Positions 1-7,618 of a stretch of 20,555 nucleotides of DNA are shown here, in pieces (the stretch's first letter is position 1; the number at the start of each line of letters is the position of its first letter). Under the pieces are notes generated by a model. That model worked only from the letters and a program-made list of their open reading frames with translations. It made no database searches and was not told the origin of the DNA. A program made the translations under genes and the position numbers. The stretch is taken from positions 1 through 20,555 of the forward strand of contig JAIRZG010000208.1 in NCBI GenBank assembly GCA_031267345.1. The letters are read 5' to 3'. Origin of the DNA: Zoogloeaceae bacterium (lineage in GTDB: Bacteria; Pseudomonadota; Gammaproteobacteria; Burkholderiales; Rhodocyclaceae).

Positions 1-1168
1 CGCCCAGCTTGCCGATATCGCCGCCCGCATTGCCCAATCCCCTGACCAGACCTTCCACGCCGATGCCCAGCGCGCTCATCAGACCAATGCCGATTTCCCG
101 CGCAATGCTCTCGTTCAGGGAGAATTTGGGGTTGTTGATGTCGCCCGCGAGGGTGAAATTGACGTTGATTTGATCCTTGCCGCCTTTCAACACGGCGACA
201 ACCAGATTGCGCGGCATCCCCATGAAAGCGTTGCCATTGCCACCCAGTTCGAGGTGGCTCAGGGTGAGCGCGCCGGGGCCGTGCAGTTGACCGTTTTTCA
301 CCACGCTGCGCACCTCCATGTCCAGCAAGCCGCGCTGGATGCTGGTGTCGTTGCTCTTGAGCAGATAAGCCTGCAAGGCGGTGAGGTCGACGCCTTGCAG
401 TCGGGTTTTGAGATCGGATTCCTTGCTGGCAAGTTCGATTTTGCCTTCGATGTTTATGTTTCCGTCCTGCGCCCGGCCCTTGAGAATGCTCGTCAGTTTG
501 AGGCGGCTTTCTCCGGTCAGTTCCGGCAGTCGCAGGTGATCAAGGCTGAAATTGAAGTTTTCCAGCGTGATTTTGAGCGGTGTCTTACGTACGCTGGCGT
601 CAAAAAAATCAATGCTGCCGCCCACGATTTCAATATGATTGATGTCGATTTTGGTACCGACAGGCTCGGTCGCGCAGGGTTTGGAATACGGGCGGCGCAG
701 CGCGGTGAACTGTGTGGGCGCGGGTCGACGGACGGTTTTTGCGAGCGCGGGTTTTTCAGTCAGGGCGGGGAGCAGGCGCAGACGACCATCACGCTCGCGC
801 AAAAGGGAAAGATACGCGCCTTCAACGCGAATGTTGCTCAGGACAATGCGCTCGCTCAACAGACTGGTCAGCGAAGGCGTGATGGTGAGGCGTTCGGCGC
901 GCAGGAAGTCTTCGGCAGGCCAGGTGACTTTTTTGCCGCCTTCCGCCTTGGGCGCGGGCAGACGAATACCGATGAGTTGCACATCGGTCAGGCTGATCTT
1001 CAGCTCGCGGATTTCGGCATCCGGCCCCAGCGCGGCGATGATTTCGCTCTTGAGCGCGCGCACGGCGATCTGGAAGGCAATGACAATCACCAGCAGGAAC
1101 AGGGCTAGCGAAATGCCGAGAATTTTAGGCCAGCGGCGGCGGGAAGGTGTGGATGTGCGTTCAGACAT
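1..1168 (-). CDS. DUF748 / AsmA-like inner-membrane-anchored protein (3' end off the window)
   Basis: Reading leftwards from an ATG at 1166-1168, the frame stays open to the window edge for 389 codons. Residues 1-15 are basic (RRRWPK), and residues 16-36 form one strong hydrophobic helix, giving an N-in inner-membrane anchor with the rest in the periplasm. The body alternates short beta-rich stretches, and the last visible part reads FTLAGDINNPKFSLNES. That pattern of a 'T-L-x-G-D-x-x-N-P-K-F-S-L' strand followed by a glycine-rich tail is what I associate with the C-terminal end of DUF748 proteins, relatives of AsmA/TamB-type envelope proteins. The biochemical role is unknown; a part in outer-membrane lipid homeostasis is only inferred from the family. 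It follows the REC-GGDEF gene by 24 bases on the same strand, so the two are probably co-transcribed. I see no good Shine-Dalgarno sequence. Confidence 0.8.
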   Translation of the reverse strand, partial: MSERTSTPSRRRWPKILGISLALFLLVIVIAFQIAVRALKSEIIAALGPDAEIRELKISLTDVQLIGIRLPAPKAEGGKKVTWPAEDFLRAERLTITPSLTSLLSERIVLSNIRVEGAYLSLLRERDGRLRLLPALTEKPALAKTVRRPAPTQFTALRRPYSKPCATEPVGTKIDINHIEIVGGSIDFFDASVRKTPLKITLENFNFSLDHLRLPELTGESRLKLTSILKGRAQDGNINIEGKIELASKESDLKTRLQGVDLTALQAYLLKSNDTSIQRGLLDMEVRSVVKNGQLHGPGALTLSHLELGGNGNAFMGMPRNLVVAVLKGGKDQINVNFTLAGDINNPKFSLNESIAREIGIGLMSALGIGVEGLVRGLGNAGGDIGKLG

Positions 1169-1192
1169 GGCGGCAATGGAAAAAAAGAAAGT

Positions 1193-2314
1193 TTATCGGG
1201 CAGGATTGCGTTCGGCCAGTTTCTGGCGTACTTCAGCAAGGCGCATATCGACGCCCAGTTCCTGTTGCAGCAACGTCAGGAAGGGCAGCAGACGTTCACT
1301 CAAGGGCGTCAATTGCTGGCGCACGGCTTCGGTCTTCTGCGCGAGCAAAAGCTCCAACGCCTGTTCGATGTCAAGCGGCGGCAGGACGGGTTCAACGGGT
1401 TTCAGACTGCTGCATTTGACGCAATTGCCGCCGCTGTTGATGGCCTGTTCCAGACGTTCGCACGCCAGATCGATGAGCGCGCCCGCCGAAGTCGCCTGGT
1501 CGCTCAGAACACTGGCAATGCCGATGCTCATGCTCAAATTCAGACGCTTGCCGCCAGAGGTAATGACCGCCTCGGAAACGGCGTGACGCAGGCGTTCCGC
1601 GAAGACAAGACAGGTTTCCGGCGATGTGCCCGGGGAGATGATGGCAAAACGCCCTGCCGAAAAATGTCCAATGCTGTCTTCGCGACGCACCTTGCCCGCG
1701 ACCTGGTGGGCGAATTTCAGGCAGATTTCACCCGCCTTGCGTTCGCCGAGGCGTTCGGTCAGGCGGGTGAAGTTGTCAAAGCCGATGAGCATCAGGCTGG
1801 CGTCCGTGCGGTGACGCAGCGCGTGCGAGAGCGCCTGCGCGCTTTGCAATTCGATGTAGCGCCGGGTAAAAAGCCCGCTGTCCGGATCCTGGGTTTGCAG
1901 GACGCGGGCTTCTTCCAGGCTTTGCCGGGCGGTGACAAACTGCAGCAGATTGCCCAGACGGGTTTTCAGTTCGGTGGCGCTGATGCCCTTGGTGATGAAG
2001 TCGGAAACGCCCAGTCGTTCCGCTTTTTCCATGACGCCCTGATCATCGTCGCCGGAAATCAGCACAAAGGGAATTTCCTGCAAGCGCGCCAACTTGCAAC
2101 CACGTAGCCGCTCCAGAAGGCCAAAGCCATCCAGCACCGGCATTTGCAAATCCGAAATGACCGCCTCGATGCTGTGATCCAGCACCAAGGTTTGCCAAGC
2201 CTGCTCTCCGTTTTCTTCTTCCCGAATGTTGTAGACCCCCTTCAGATGCCGACTCAGCGAGGCGCGCACCATGCGGGAATCATCGACAATCAGGATGTGG
2301 CGCAACTCGGACAC
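1193..2314 (-). CDS. Response regulator with degenerate GGDEF domain (REC-GGDEF)
   Basis: The 373-aa protein has a receiver domain at about residues 1-120: acidic pair D11-D12 in ILIVDD, phospho-acceptor D55 in SDLQMPVLDG, S87 and K109. A GGDEF-fold domain follows at about 140-290. The signature is SAGRF (219-223) instead of GGDEF, and the first metal aspartate of the usual D-x-D is a glycine (IGFDNF), so cyclase activity is unlikely. An RxxD (R210-D213) sits five residues before the signature, the spacing of the c-di-GMP inhibitory site, so the protein may bind c-di-GMP. A helical tail of about 80 residues begins with a CxxC (NCVKCSS) and is not assigned. I chose the GTG at 2314 because GGAAGGAG lies 8 bases upstream; a longer frame from TTG 2332 would place the ribosome site inside the gene. 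No histidine kinase is adjacent. Confidence 0.9.
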   Translation of the reverse strand: MSELRHILIVDDSRMVRASLSRHLKGVYNIREEENGEQAWQTLVLDHSIEAVISDLQMPVLDGFGLLERLRGCKLARLQEIPFVLISGDDDQGVMEKAERLGVSDFITKGISATELKTRLGNLLQFVTARQSLEEARVLQTQDPDSGLFTRRYIELQSAQALSHALRHRTDASLMLIGFDNFTRLTERLGERKAGEICLKFAHQVAGKVRREDSIGHFSAGRFAIISPGTSPETCLVFAERLRHAVSEAVITSGGKRLNLSMSIGIASVLSDQATSAGALIDLACERLEQAINSGGNCVKCSSLKPVEPVLPPLDIEQALELLLAQKTEAVRQQLTPLSERLLPFLTLLQQELGVDMRLAEVRQKLAERNPAR

Positions 2315-2346
2315 GCAAGGGTCTCCTTCCAAAACGAGAGGCGTGG

Positions 2347-2375
2347 TTTACAAAGTATGGAGTTTCGCCTAGATT
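2347..2375 (+). promoter_or_regulatory. Candidate sigma70 promoter of the NlpC/P60 gene
   Basis: TTTACA (2347-2352) and TAGATT (2370-2375) are separated by 17 bases. A start site 7-8 bases after the -10 box falls on the A of the ATG at 2383, so the transcript would be leaderless. This fits the absence of any Shine-Dalgarno sequence before that ATG. The call is by eye, with no mapped transcript. Confidence 0.45.
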
Positions 2376-2382
2376 GTGACCT

Positions 2383-2901
2383 ATGTTCAAGTCTTGTAAA
2401 ATCTTTCTGTTTGTTTTTTTTGCTTCCGCGTCCATCATTTTTTCCTCTCCCGCCCTTGCGGAGAGCGTGACGGAACACGACGAAAAATCATTGTTCGCAC
2501 GGTACTCCAATACCGCCCAAGAGGTCATCCTGAAGGCGCTGGAGCTTGTTGGCGTGCGTTACCGCATGGGCGGCGCCAACCCGGATGTCGGGCTGGATTG
2601 CAGCAGTTTCGTGCAACTGGTCTATCAGGACGCCATGGATCTGATCCTGCCGCGCACCGCCCGCGAACAGTCGCGCGTGGGCATGGAAGTCACGGCGCGA
2701 ACCGAATTGAAACCCGGCGATCTGGTATTTTTCAACACCATGCGCCGCGCCTTTTCGCATGTCGGCATTTACCTGGGCGACAACTATTTTCTCCATGCGC
2801 CAAGCTCTGGCGGCTCGGTGCGGGTGGAAAACATGCAGAACCGCTACTGGCTGACCCGCTACAACGGCGCGCGTCGGCTGATCGACAAGCGCCCGGATTG
2901 A
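2383..2901 (+). CDS. Secreted NlpC/P60-family cysteine peptidase (cell-wall hydrolase)
   Basis: The 172-aa protein has a signal peptide (basic start, hydrophobic 7-20, cleavage after SSPALA at residue 26), so it works in the periplasm. The mature part is a single NlpC/P60 domain. The catalytic cysteine is C73 in LDCSSFV, the catalytic histidine is H126 in FSHVGIYLG, and the third polar residue is H138 in YFLHAPSSGG. The PGDLVFF motif before the histidine is typical. Members cleave D-Glu-meso-diaminopimelate or related bonds in peptidoglycan peptides; exact specificity cannot be read from sequence. There is no SH3 or LysM targeting domain and no lipobox, so it is a minimal soluble form, like Spr/YdhO minus the lipid anchor. 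The start has no ribosome binding site and may be leaderless. It lies 32 bases before aat and could share its transcript. Confidence 0.93.
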   Translation: MFKSCKIFLFVFFASASIIFSSPALAESVTEHDEKSLFARYSNTAQEVILKALELVGVRYRMGGANPDVGLDCSSFVQLVYQDAMDLILPRTAREQSRVGMEVTARTELKPGDLVFFNTMRRAFSHVGIYLGDNYFLHAPSSGGSVRVENMQNRYWLTRYNGARRLIDKRPD

Positions 2902-2933
2902 TTTTCCCGCCTTTTCGGTTATCGGCGTCATTC

Positions 2934-3665
2934 ATGATCCCTTGGCTGGAAGCGCATGATCCCTTCCCTCCCCTGAGCGCCGCGCAGTCGGGCGGGCTTT
3001 TGGCGGCGAGTGGGGATTTGACGCCTTTCCGTTTGCTCGATGCCTATCACAAAGGCGTTTTTCCGTGGTTTTCCGCTGGCGATCCGGTGCTCTGGTGGAG
3101 TCCCGACCCGCGCGCGGTGCTGTTTCCCGATGAATTCCGCCTTTCCCGTTCCCTGCGCAGGACTTTGCGGCGCGGCGACTTTTGTGTACGACTGGATACG
3201 GCTTTTTCGCAGGTGATGGACGCCTGCGCCAGCGTCCCGCGCCCGGGGCAGGACGACACCTGGATTACCGCTGACATCAAGTCCGCCTACGGCGCGCTGC
3301 ACCAGGCGGGACGAGCGCACAGCGTGGAGACTTGGCGTGTGGACGCGGACGGCGGCAAAACCCTGATCGGCGGTCTTTACGGCGTGGCTATCGGACGCAT
3401 GTTTTATGGTGAATCCATGTTCGCCCATTCTGCGGACGCTTCCAAAATCGCCTTCGCGCATCTCATTCGTTACCTGCGCCAACACCGGTTCGGACTGCTG
3501 GATTGTCAGGTGCGCACCCGGCATCTCGTTTCTCTGGGCGCGCGGGAAATCCCGCGACCGGAATTTATCGAACGGTTGTCGCGTTTAACGCAAGCAGACC
3601 TGCCGCCCGGCCTCTGGCCTGAAGAGGGCGCGGCGCAGCCCTGGCGGGACGAGGCGTTGGCGTGA
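2934..3665 (+). CDS. aat: Leucyl/phenylalanyl-tRNA--protein transferase
   Basis: The 243-aa cytoplasmic enzyme moves Leu or Phe from tRNA onto the N-terminal Arg or Lys of proteins, creating an N-degron recognised by ClpS-ClpAP. Family signatures appear in order: LLDAYHKGVFPW (34-45), LWWSPDPRAVL (53-63), HSVETW (129-134), GGLYGVAIGRMFYGESMF (146-163) and LLDCQVRTRHLVSLGA (188-203). Length matches the family (about 230-245 aa). I chose the ATG at 2934 because MIPWLEAHDPFPP is where the family begins; the open frame extends far upstream but only as antisense/out-of-frame sequence of the NlpC gene. The ribosome site is weak. Its stop overlaps the start of bpt, so the two are translated together. 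Confidence 0.96.
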   Translation: MIPWLEAHDPFPPLSAAQSGGLLAASGDLTPFRLLDAYHKGVFPWFSAGDPVLWWSPDPRAVLFPDEFRLSRSLRRTLRRGDFCVRLDTAFSQVMDACASVPRPGQDDTWITADIKSAYGALHQAGRAHSVETWRVDADGGKTLIGGLYGVAIGRMFYGESMFAHSADASKIAFAHLIRYLRQHRFGLLDCQVRTRHLVSLGAREIPRPEFIERLSRLTQADLPPGLWPEEGAAQPWRDEALA

Positions 3666-4390
3666 GCGATGTTTTTCCACCCGCCGCCGCCTTGCAGTTT
3701 TACTGCACCGCGCCTTATGCCTGTAGCTATCTGCCCAAACAGACCGCGCGTTCGCAGGTGGCGACGCCGCTATCTCTCCTTGATCGAAACGTATATAGCC
3801 AGTTGTTGCGTCTGGGATTTCGTCGCAGCGGCCTGTTCATTTATCGTCCCTGGTGCGACGCTTGCCGCGCCTGTGTGCCGGTGCGTCTGCCGGTAGATCG
3901 ACTGATATTGACGCGCAGCCAGCGCCGCGCCTTGCGACGACACGCTGCGCTCGAGACGCGCGAGCGGTCGCTCTGTCATGACGAAGCGCATTATCGCCTC
4001 TATGTCCGCTACCAGACGCGGCGTCATCCCGGCGGCGGCATGGCGGAAGACAGCGGTGAACAATACCGCCAGTTCCTGCTTGCCAGCCCGCTGGAAACCC
4101 GTCTGCTGGAATTTGTCGAAGAGGGCGCGTTGCGTATGGTCAGCGTCATCGACATACTGGATGACGGTCTTTCCGCGGTCTATGCCTTTTTTGATCCCGA
4201 TGTTCCCGGCGCGTCCTTCGGCGTCTACAACATTCTCTGGCAGGCGCGCCTCTGCCAAAGCCTGAATCTGCCCTACCTCTATCTCGGTTACTGGATACAC
4301 GAGACGCGCAAAATGGCCTACAAGACGAATTTTCAACCGCTGGAAGGCTATATCGACGGCGTCTGGCGTGAAATTCGACGCACAGGATAA
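3662..4390 (+). CDS. bpt: Aspartate/glutamate leucyltransferase (ATE-like, Bpt)
   Basis: The 242-aa protein has the N-terminal ATE fold with its cysteines (C15, C21 in FYCTAPYACSYLP; C65, C68, C71 in CDACRACVPVR) and the C-terminal acyltransferase part with FFDPDVPGASFGVYNILWQ and YLYLGYWIHETRKMAYK. Bacterial Bpt attaches Leu from Leu-tRNA to N-terminal Asp or Glu, feeding the same ClpS-dependent degradation as Aat. The start is the GTG at 3662, which overlaps the aat TGA (GTGA), so translational coupling is likely and the two substrate classes of the leucyl N-end-rule branch are made together. Length is typical (about 230-250 aa). Nothing looks broken. Confidence 0.95.
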   Translation: MSDVFPPAAALQFYCTAPYACSYLPKQTARSQVATPLSLLDRNVYSQLLRLGFRRSGLFIYRPWCDACRACVPVRLPVDRLILTRSQRRALRRHAALETRERSLCHDEAHYRLYVRYQTRRHPGGGMAEDSGEQYRQFLLASPLETRLLEFVEEGALRMVSVIDILDDGLSAVYAFFDPDVPGASFGVYNILWQARLCQSLNLPYLYLGYWIHETRKMAYKTNFQPLEGYIDGVWREIRRTG

Positions 4391-4487
4391 TTGAGGCAAG
4401 GATTTTTGCCCGCCCGCGACCTTGCGCGACGACGCGACGAAACGCCCGTTCATCCTGCACGCCCCCCGCGCCCGCGACGCGCATCGC

Positions 4488-4513
4488 CGTCCGCAAGGAC
4501 TTGCGGGCGGACG
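4488..4513 (+). terminator. Imperfect hairpin after bpt
   Basis: CCGCAAG (4491-4497) faces CTTGCGG (4500-4506), with outer CGT/ACG flanks, in the 220-base gap between bpt and the CoA-transferase. The loop is very tight unless the inner pairs open, and no T-tract follows. It may be a weak or Rho-assisted end of the aat-bpt message. The rest of 4391-4610 shows no gene. Confidence 0.3.
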
Positions 4514-4610
4514 GGTGGGCTGTTTAGAATTCGGGACGCGGCTTGCCGCGCGTCTTGATGTCTGCGTTGATAGCGCCCCTTTCTTTCACTCAACCCAACA
4601 GGAAAGCGCA

Positions 4611-6116
4611 ATGTCTGAAGATCGTATTCTCAATCCCCAACTGAAAAACAAAATCATGTCCGCCGAAGAAGCCGCCGCCTTGATTCCGGCGGGCGCGAAT
4701 GTCGGCGTCAGCGGCTTTACCGGCGCGGGCTATCCCAAGCTGGTTCCGGTGGCGTTGGCCAAGCGCAGTATGGACGCCCGTCTGCAAGGCAAAAAACTCA
4801 AGGTCAGCATCTGGGCGGGCGCGTCTACCGCGCCGGAACTCGATGGCGCGCTGGCGATGGTCGATGGCATGGAAAAACGCCTGCCCTACCAGTCCGACCC
4901 CATCTGCCGCCGCCGCATCAATGATGGCGACATGGAATATACCGACATCCACCTTTCGCATGTCGCGCAACTCGCCGCCTTTGGTTTTCTCGGCAAGCTG
5001 GACACCGCCATCATCGAAGTCGCGGGCATTACGGAAGACGGTCGCTTGATTCCGTCTTCTTCCGTCGGCAACAACAAGACCTGGCTGGAAATCGCCGACA
5101 AGGTGATTCTCGAAGTCAATAGCTGGCAGAACCTGGCGCTGGAAGGAATGCACGACATTTACGGCGTGGCGTTGCCGCCGCAGCGGCAGCCGATTCCCCT
5201 GACTTCGCCCGGGGATCGTATTGGCGAACCTTACCTGCGCGTCGATCCGGACAAGGTGGTCGCCGTGGTGAAGACGCACAGTCCCGACCGCAATTCCGCC
5301 TTTTCCCCGCCGGACGCCGCTTCGCGCCAAATCGCCGGACATATCCTGGAATTTTTCACGCATGAAGTAAAAGCGGGACGCCTGCCGCCCAACCTGCCGC
5401 CCCTGCAATCCGGCGTCGGCAACATCGCCAACGCAGTGCTTTCCGGTCTGAATGAAGGGACGTTCGAGAACCTGACTTCCTATACGGAAGTTTTGCAGGA
5501 CGGCATGTTGGACATGATCAAATCCGGCAAGCTCACCTGCGCCTCCGCTACCGCCTTTTCGCTCTCGCCCGACGCGCTGGCGGAACTCAACACGGATCTT
5601 GCGCGTTACAGCAGGAACATCATTTTGCGTCCGCAGGAAATTTCCAATCATCCGGAAATCATCCGTCGTCTGGGCGTCATCGCCATGAACGGCATGATTG
5701 AGGCGGATATTTACGGCAACGTCAATTCCACGCACATCATGGGAACCAAAATGATGAACGGTCTGGGCGGTTCCGGCGACTTTGCCCGCAACGCCTATCT
5801 TTCCATCTTCATGACGCCTTCGGAGGCAAAAGGCGGCGAAATTTCCTGTATCGTGCCGATGGTCTCGCACGTCGATCATACGGAACACGATGTGCAGGTG
5901 CTGGTCACCGAACAGGGTCTGGCCGACCTGCGCGGGCTGTCGCCCAAGCAACGCGCCAAAGTGGTGATCGAAAACTGCGCCCATCCCAATTTCAAACCTG
6001 CGTTGAGGGATTACTACAAACGCGCCTTTGAGCGCGCCGCCGGCAAACACACGCCGCATTTGCTGGACGAAGCTCTCTCCTGGCACCAACGTTATCTGGA
6101 CAAGGGGCGGATGTAA
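4611..6116 (+). CDS. Acetyl-CoA hydrolase/transferase family: succinyl-CoA:acetate CoA-transferase
   Basis: The 501-aa cytoplasmic class I CoA-transferase moves CoA between acetate and succinate (AarC/Cat1/ScpC type), linking acetate handling to the TCA cycle. The family blocks are present: GVSGFTGAGYPK (32-43), LPPLQSGVGNIANAV (262-276), YTEVLQDGMLDM with E293 at the expected catalytic glutamate position (AarC Glu294), IEADIYGNVNSTHIMGTKMMNGLGGSGDF with the CoA-binding GGSGDF (386-391), and FNVPMVSHVDHTEHD-like C-terminal sequence (here IVPMVSHVDHTEHD). Length equals the family's. ATG 4611 is chosen because AGGAAAG lies about 5 bases upstream and MSEDRILNPQLK is the usual N terminus; the frame open upstream from 4422 is non-coding. 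Hydrolase rather than transferase activity cannot be excluded from sequence alone. Confidence 0.93.
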   Translation: MSEDRILNPQLKNKIMSAEEAAALIPAGANVGVSGFTGAGYPKLVPVALAKRSMDARLQGKKLKVSIWAGASTAPELDGALAMVDGMEKRLPYQSDPICRRRINDGDMEYTDIHLSHVAQLAAFGFLGKLDTAIIEVAGITEDGRLIPSSSVGNNKTWLEIADKVILEVNSWQNLALEGMHDIYGVALPPQRQPIPLTSPGDRIGEPYLRVDPDKVVAVVKTHSPDRNSAFSPPDAASRQIAGHILEFFTHEVKAGRLPPNLPPLQSGVGNIANAVLSGLNEGTFENLTSYTEVLQDGMLDMIKSGKLTCASATAFSLSPDALAELNTDLARYSRNIILRPQEISNHPEIIRRLGVIAMNGMIEADIYGNVNSTHIMGTKMMNGLGGSGDFARNAYLSIFMTPSEAKGGEISCIVPMVSHVDHTEHDVQVLVTEQGLADLRGLSPKQRAKVVIENCAHPNFKPALRDYYKRAFERAAGKHTPHLLDEALSWHQRYLDKGRM

Positions 6117-6117
6117 G

Positions 6118-6159
6118 CCGTGCCCGTCATCCCCGCAGAGGCGGGGATGACGGGCACGG
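6118..6159. repeat. Perfect 19-bp inverted repeat (CGTCATCCCCGC palindrome)
   Basis: CCGTGCCCGTCATCCCCGC (6118-6136) and its exact reverse complement (6141-6159) flank an AGAG loop, starting one base after the CoA-transferase stop. There is no T-run. It may act as a transcript end or 3' stabiliser. The core CGTCATYCCC recurs at 15988-16018, so this looks like a dispersed intergenic palindrome rather than a gene-specific terminator. Confidence 0.85.
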
Positions 6160-6180
6160 ATATCTCCCATGAGGAAAAAA

Positions 6181-7584
6181 ATGAAAGACATGCTGCGTAT
6201 TGCCCTGCGTCTGCTGATTCTGTTCCTGATCGCGCCCTTGATTTATTTCGGTATGGGATGGCATGAACTGGGAGAAACGACGACCGTTTACGGGCCTGAG
6301 GGAAGAGAAAAACAATACGCTATAAACAAAATCAAGCCGCGCAGCTTCTATCACGCGGAAACGGTTCGGGGAGAAGCCGCCATCGCGCGTCTGGGGGAAC
6401 ATCATCGCGTCATGACCGCAGAGGAGGATACAAACCCGCCGCAGCTGGTCGCGGCTTCGGACTATGCGGGCGATGTGATTGTGGTGGCGGGACAACAGGC
6501 GCAGCTCTATATTTTCCGGAAAAAGAAAAAACAGTATCAACTGGCGCAGGTGCTCTGGGATGGTAAGCAGGATCGCACGCCCAAGTCTCTGGCGATCAGT
6601 GAAAGTGGACGTTACGCCGCGATGGCGGTCGAATCTCTGGATATTCCAGAGGATATTGCCCGCCATAACGCCCGGTATCATCTGGACTGGCGTCTGCAAC
6701 TGCAAGTATTCTGGGATCTGGAAAAAGGCGAAAAGATTCAGGATGGTCTGGGCGATGGCGCACAACGATTGGGGCGCCATGATTCGGAACAGGACTTGGT
6801 CGCGGTCGGGAATACCCTGTTCATGACTCGTGATGGCGGCATTGTGTTAAATGCCGATTTTTCATGGAAAAAAGAATTTTCCGATATTTATGTTGGCAAA
6901 CCACGCGGTGATTTTTATTCCAACAAACAAGAGCATCGGACACAAGCGGCTTACGCGCCGTTATCACGCCAGATCCTGAGGCTGAAATATCCACGCGGAA
7001 CGATCAAAGCCCCAAAAAGAGGGGAGGAACAAGAGTTGTACCGGGTGTACGATGAATCACGGGAAAAATGGTGGAAATGGTGGTCAAACCAGATTGATCT
7101 GCAACTGATTCCCGATATGTTTTCAGTATATGACACAAAGGCGGATAAATACCCTGAAAATGGGCGGATGTTTCCCGCGCTTGAGATTGCGCCGGATGGA
7201 AAATTCTTCGTCATCTGGCGCGGCACAGGCATGTTGGAAGCCTATAGCTTGCCGGAAGGAGAACGGATTGCGAAAACAATGGGACCGAGCGACATGGCGC
7301 GTCCGGTTTCTCCCCATTTGATCATTCGGGATGGAACGGTATATGCGACAAACAGCAACAATGTTTTTACCCAGGAAAGCCTGAATCGTTACTGGTCGTG
7401 GAAACCCGGGAGTGCAGAAGCCTTGCGCGCGCATTATCTGTCCTGCGCGGAATATACCCGCCTGCTCGCCAGTGGTCACATGCTCACCCTGGGATGCCGT
7501 GACAGCGCGCCAAAACTGGGACTGGTCGCGCTTGCCGACAATACGCAGACGCAGACATTTTCACTGCCCCTGAAAATGCCTTGA
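6181..7584 (+). CDS. Unknown membrane-anchored protein, possible beta-propeller-like body
   Basis: I do not recognise a family. The 467-aa product starts with a short basic segment and one hydrophobic helix (about residues 7-26, LRIALRLLILFLIAPLIYFG), so it is probably an inner-membrane anchor or an uncleaved signal with the body outside. The body contains repeated strand-turn patterns such as SLAISESGRYAAMAVE, LEIAPDGKFFVIWRG and DGTVYATNSNN that resemble WD40/YVTN-like propeller blades, but no clear repeat unit can be fixed by eye. A tryptophan-rich stretch EKWWKWWSNQ lies in the middle. ATG 6181 is chosen because GAGG lies 6 bases upstream; ATG 6169 is possible but has no such site. Base use is unlike the neighbours: 6841-6900 has only 17 G+C of 60. 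This suggests a young or transferred gene. It may be read through from the CoA-transferase. Confidence 0.8.
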   Translation: MKDMLRIALRLLILFLIAPLIYFGMGWHELGETTTVYGPEGREKQYAINKIKPRSFYHAETVRGEAAIARLGEHHRVMTAEEDTNPPQLVAASDYAGDVIVVAGQQAQLYIFRKKKKQYQLAQVLWDGKQDRTPKSLAISESGRYAAMAVESLDIPEDIARHNARYHLDWRLQLQVFWDLEKGEKIQDGLGDGAQRLGRHDSEQDLVAVGNTLFMTRDGGIVLNADFSWKKEFSDIYVGKPRGDFYSNKQEHRTQAAYAPLSRQILRLKYPRGTIKAPKRGEEQELYRVYDESREKWWKWWSNQIDLQLIPDMFSVYDTKADKYPENGRMFPALEIAPDGKFFVIWRGTGMLEAYSLPEGERIAKTMGPSDMARPVSPHLIIRDGTVYATNSNNVFTQESLNRYWSWKPGSAEALRAHYLSCAEYTRLLASGHMLTLGCRDSAPKLGLVALADNTQTQTFSLPLKMP

Positions 7585-7618
7585 GCCACCAGGGCGATTC
7601 TGTTTTGTCTGGAACGAC

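Noticed and set aside
170..1108. 312-codon plus-strand frame at the left edge
   Set aside because: The minus strand encodes a DUF748-type protein with a membrane helix and family-like C-terminal sequence; the plus frame is its shadow.
4590..6191. 533-codon open frame on the minus strand opposite the CoA-transferase
   Set aside because: It mirrors the coding strand's G+C-rich third positions, has no family-like motif and lies wholly opposite a well-conserved gene.
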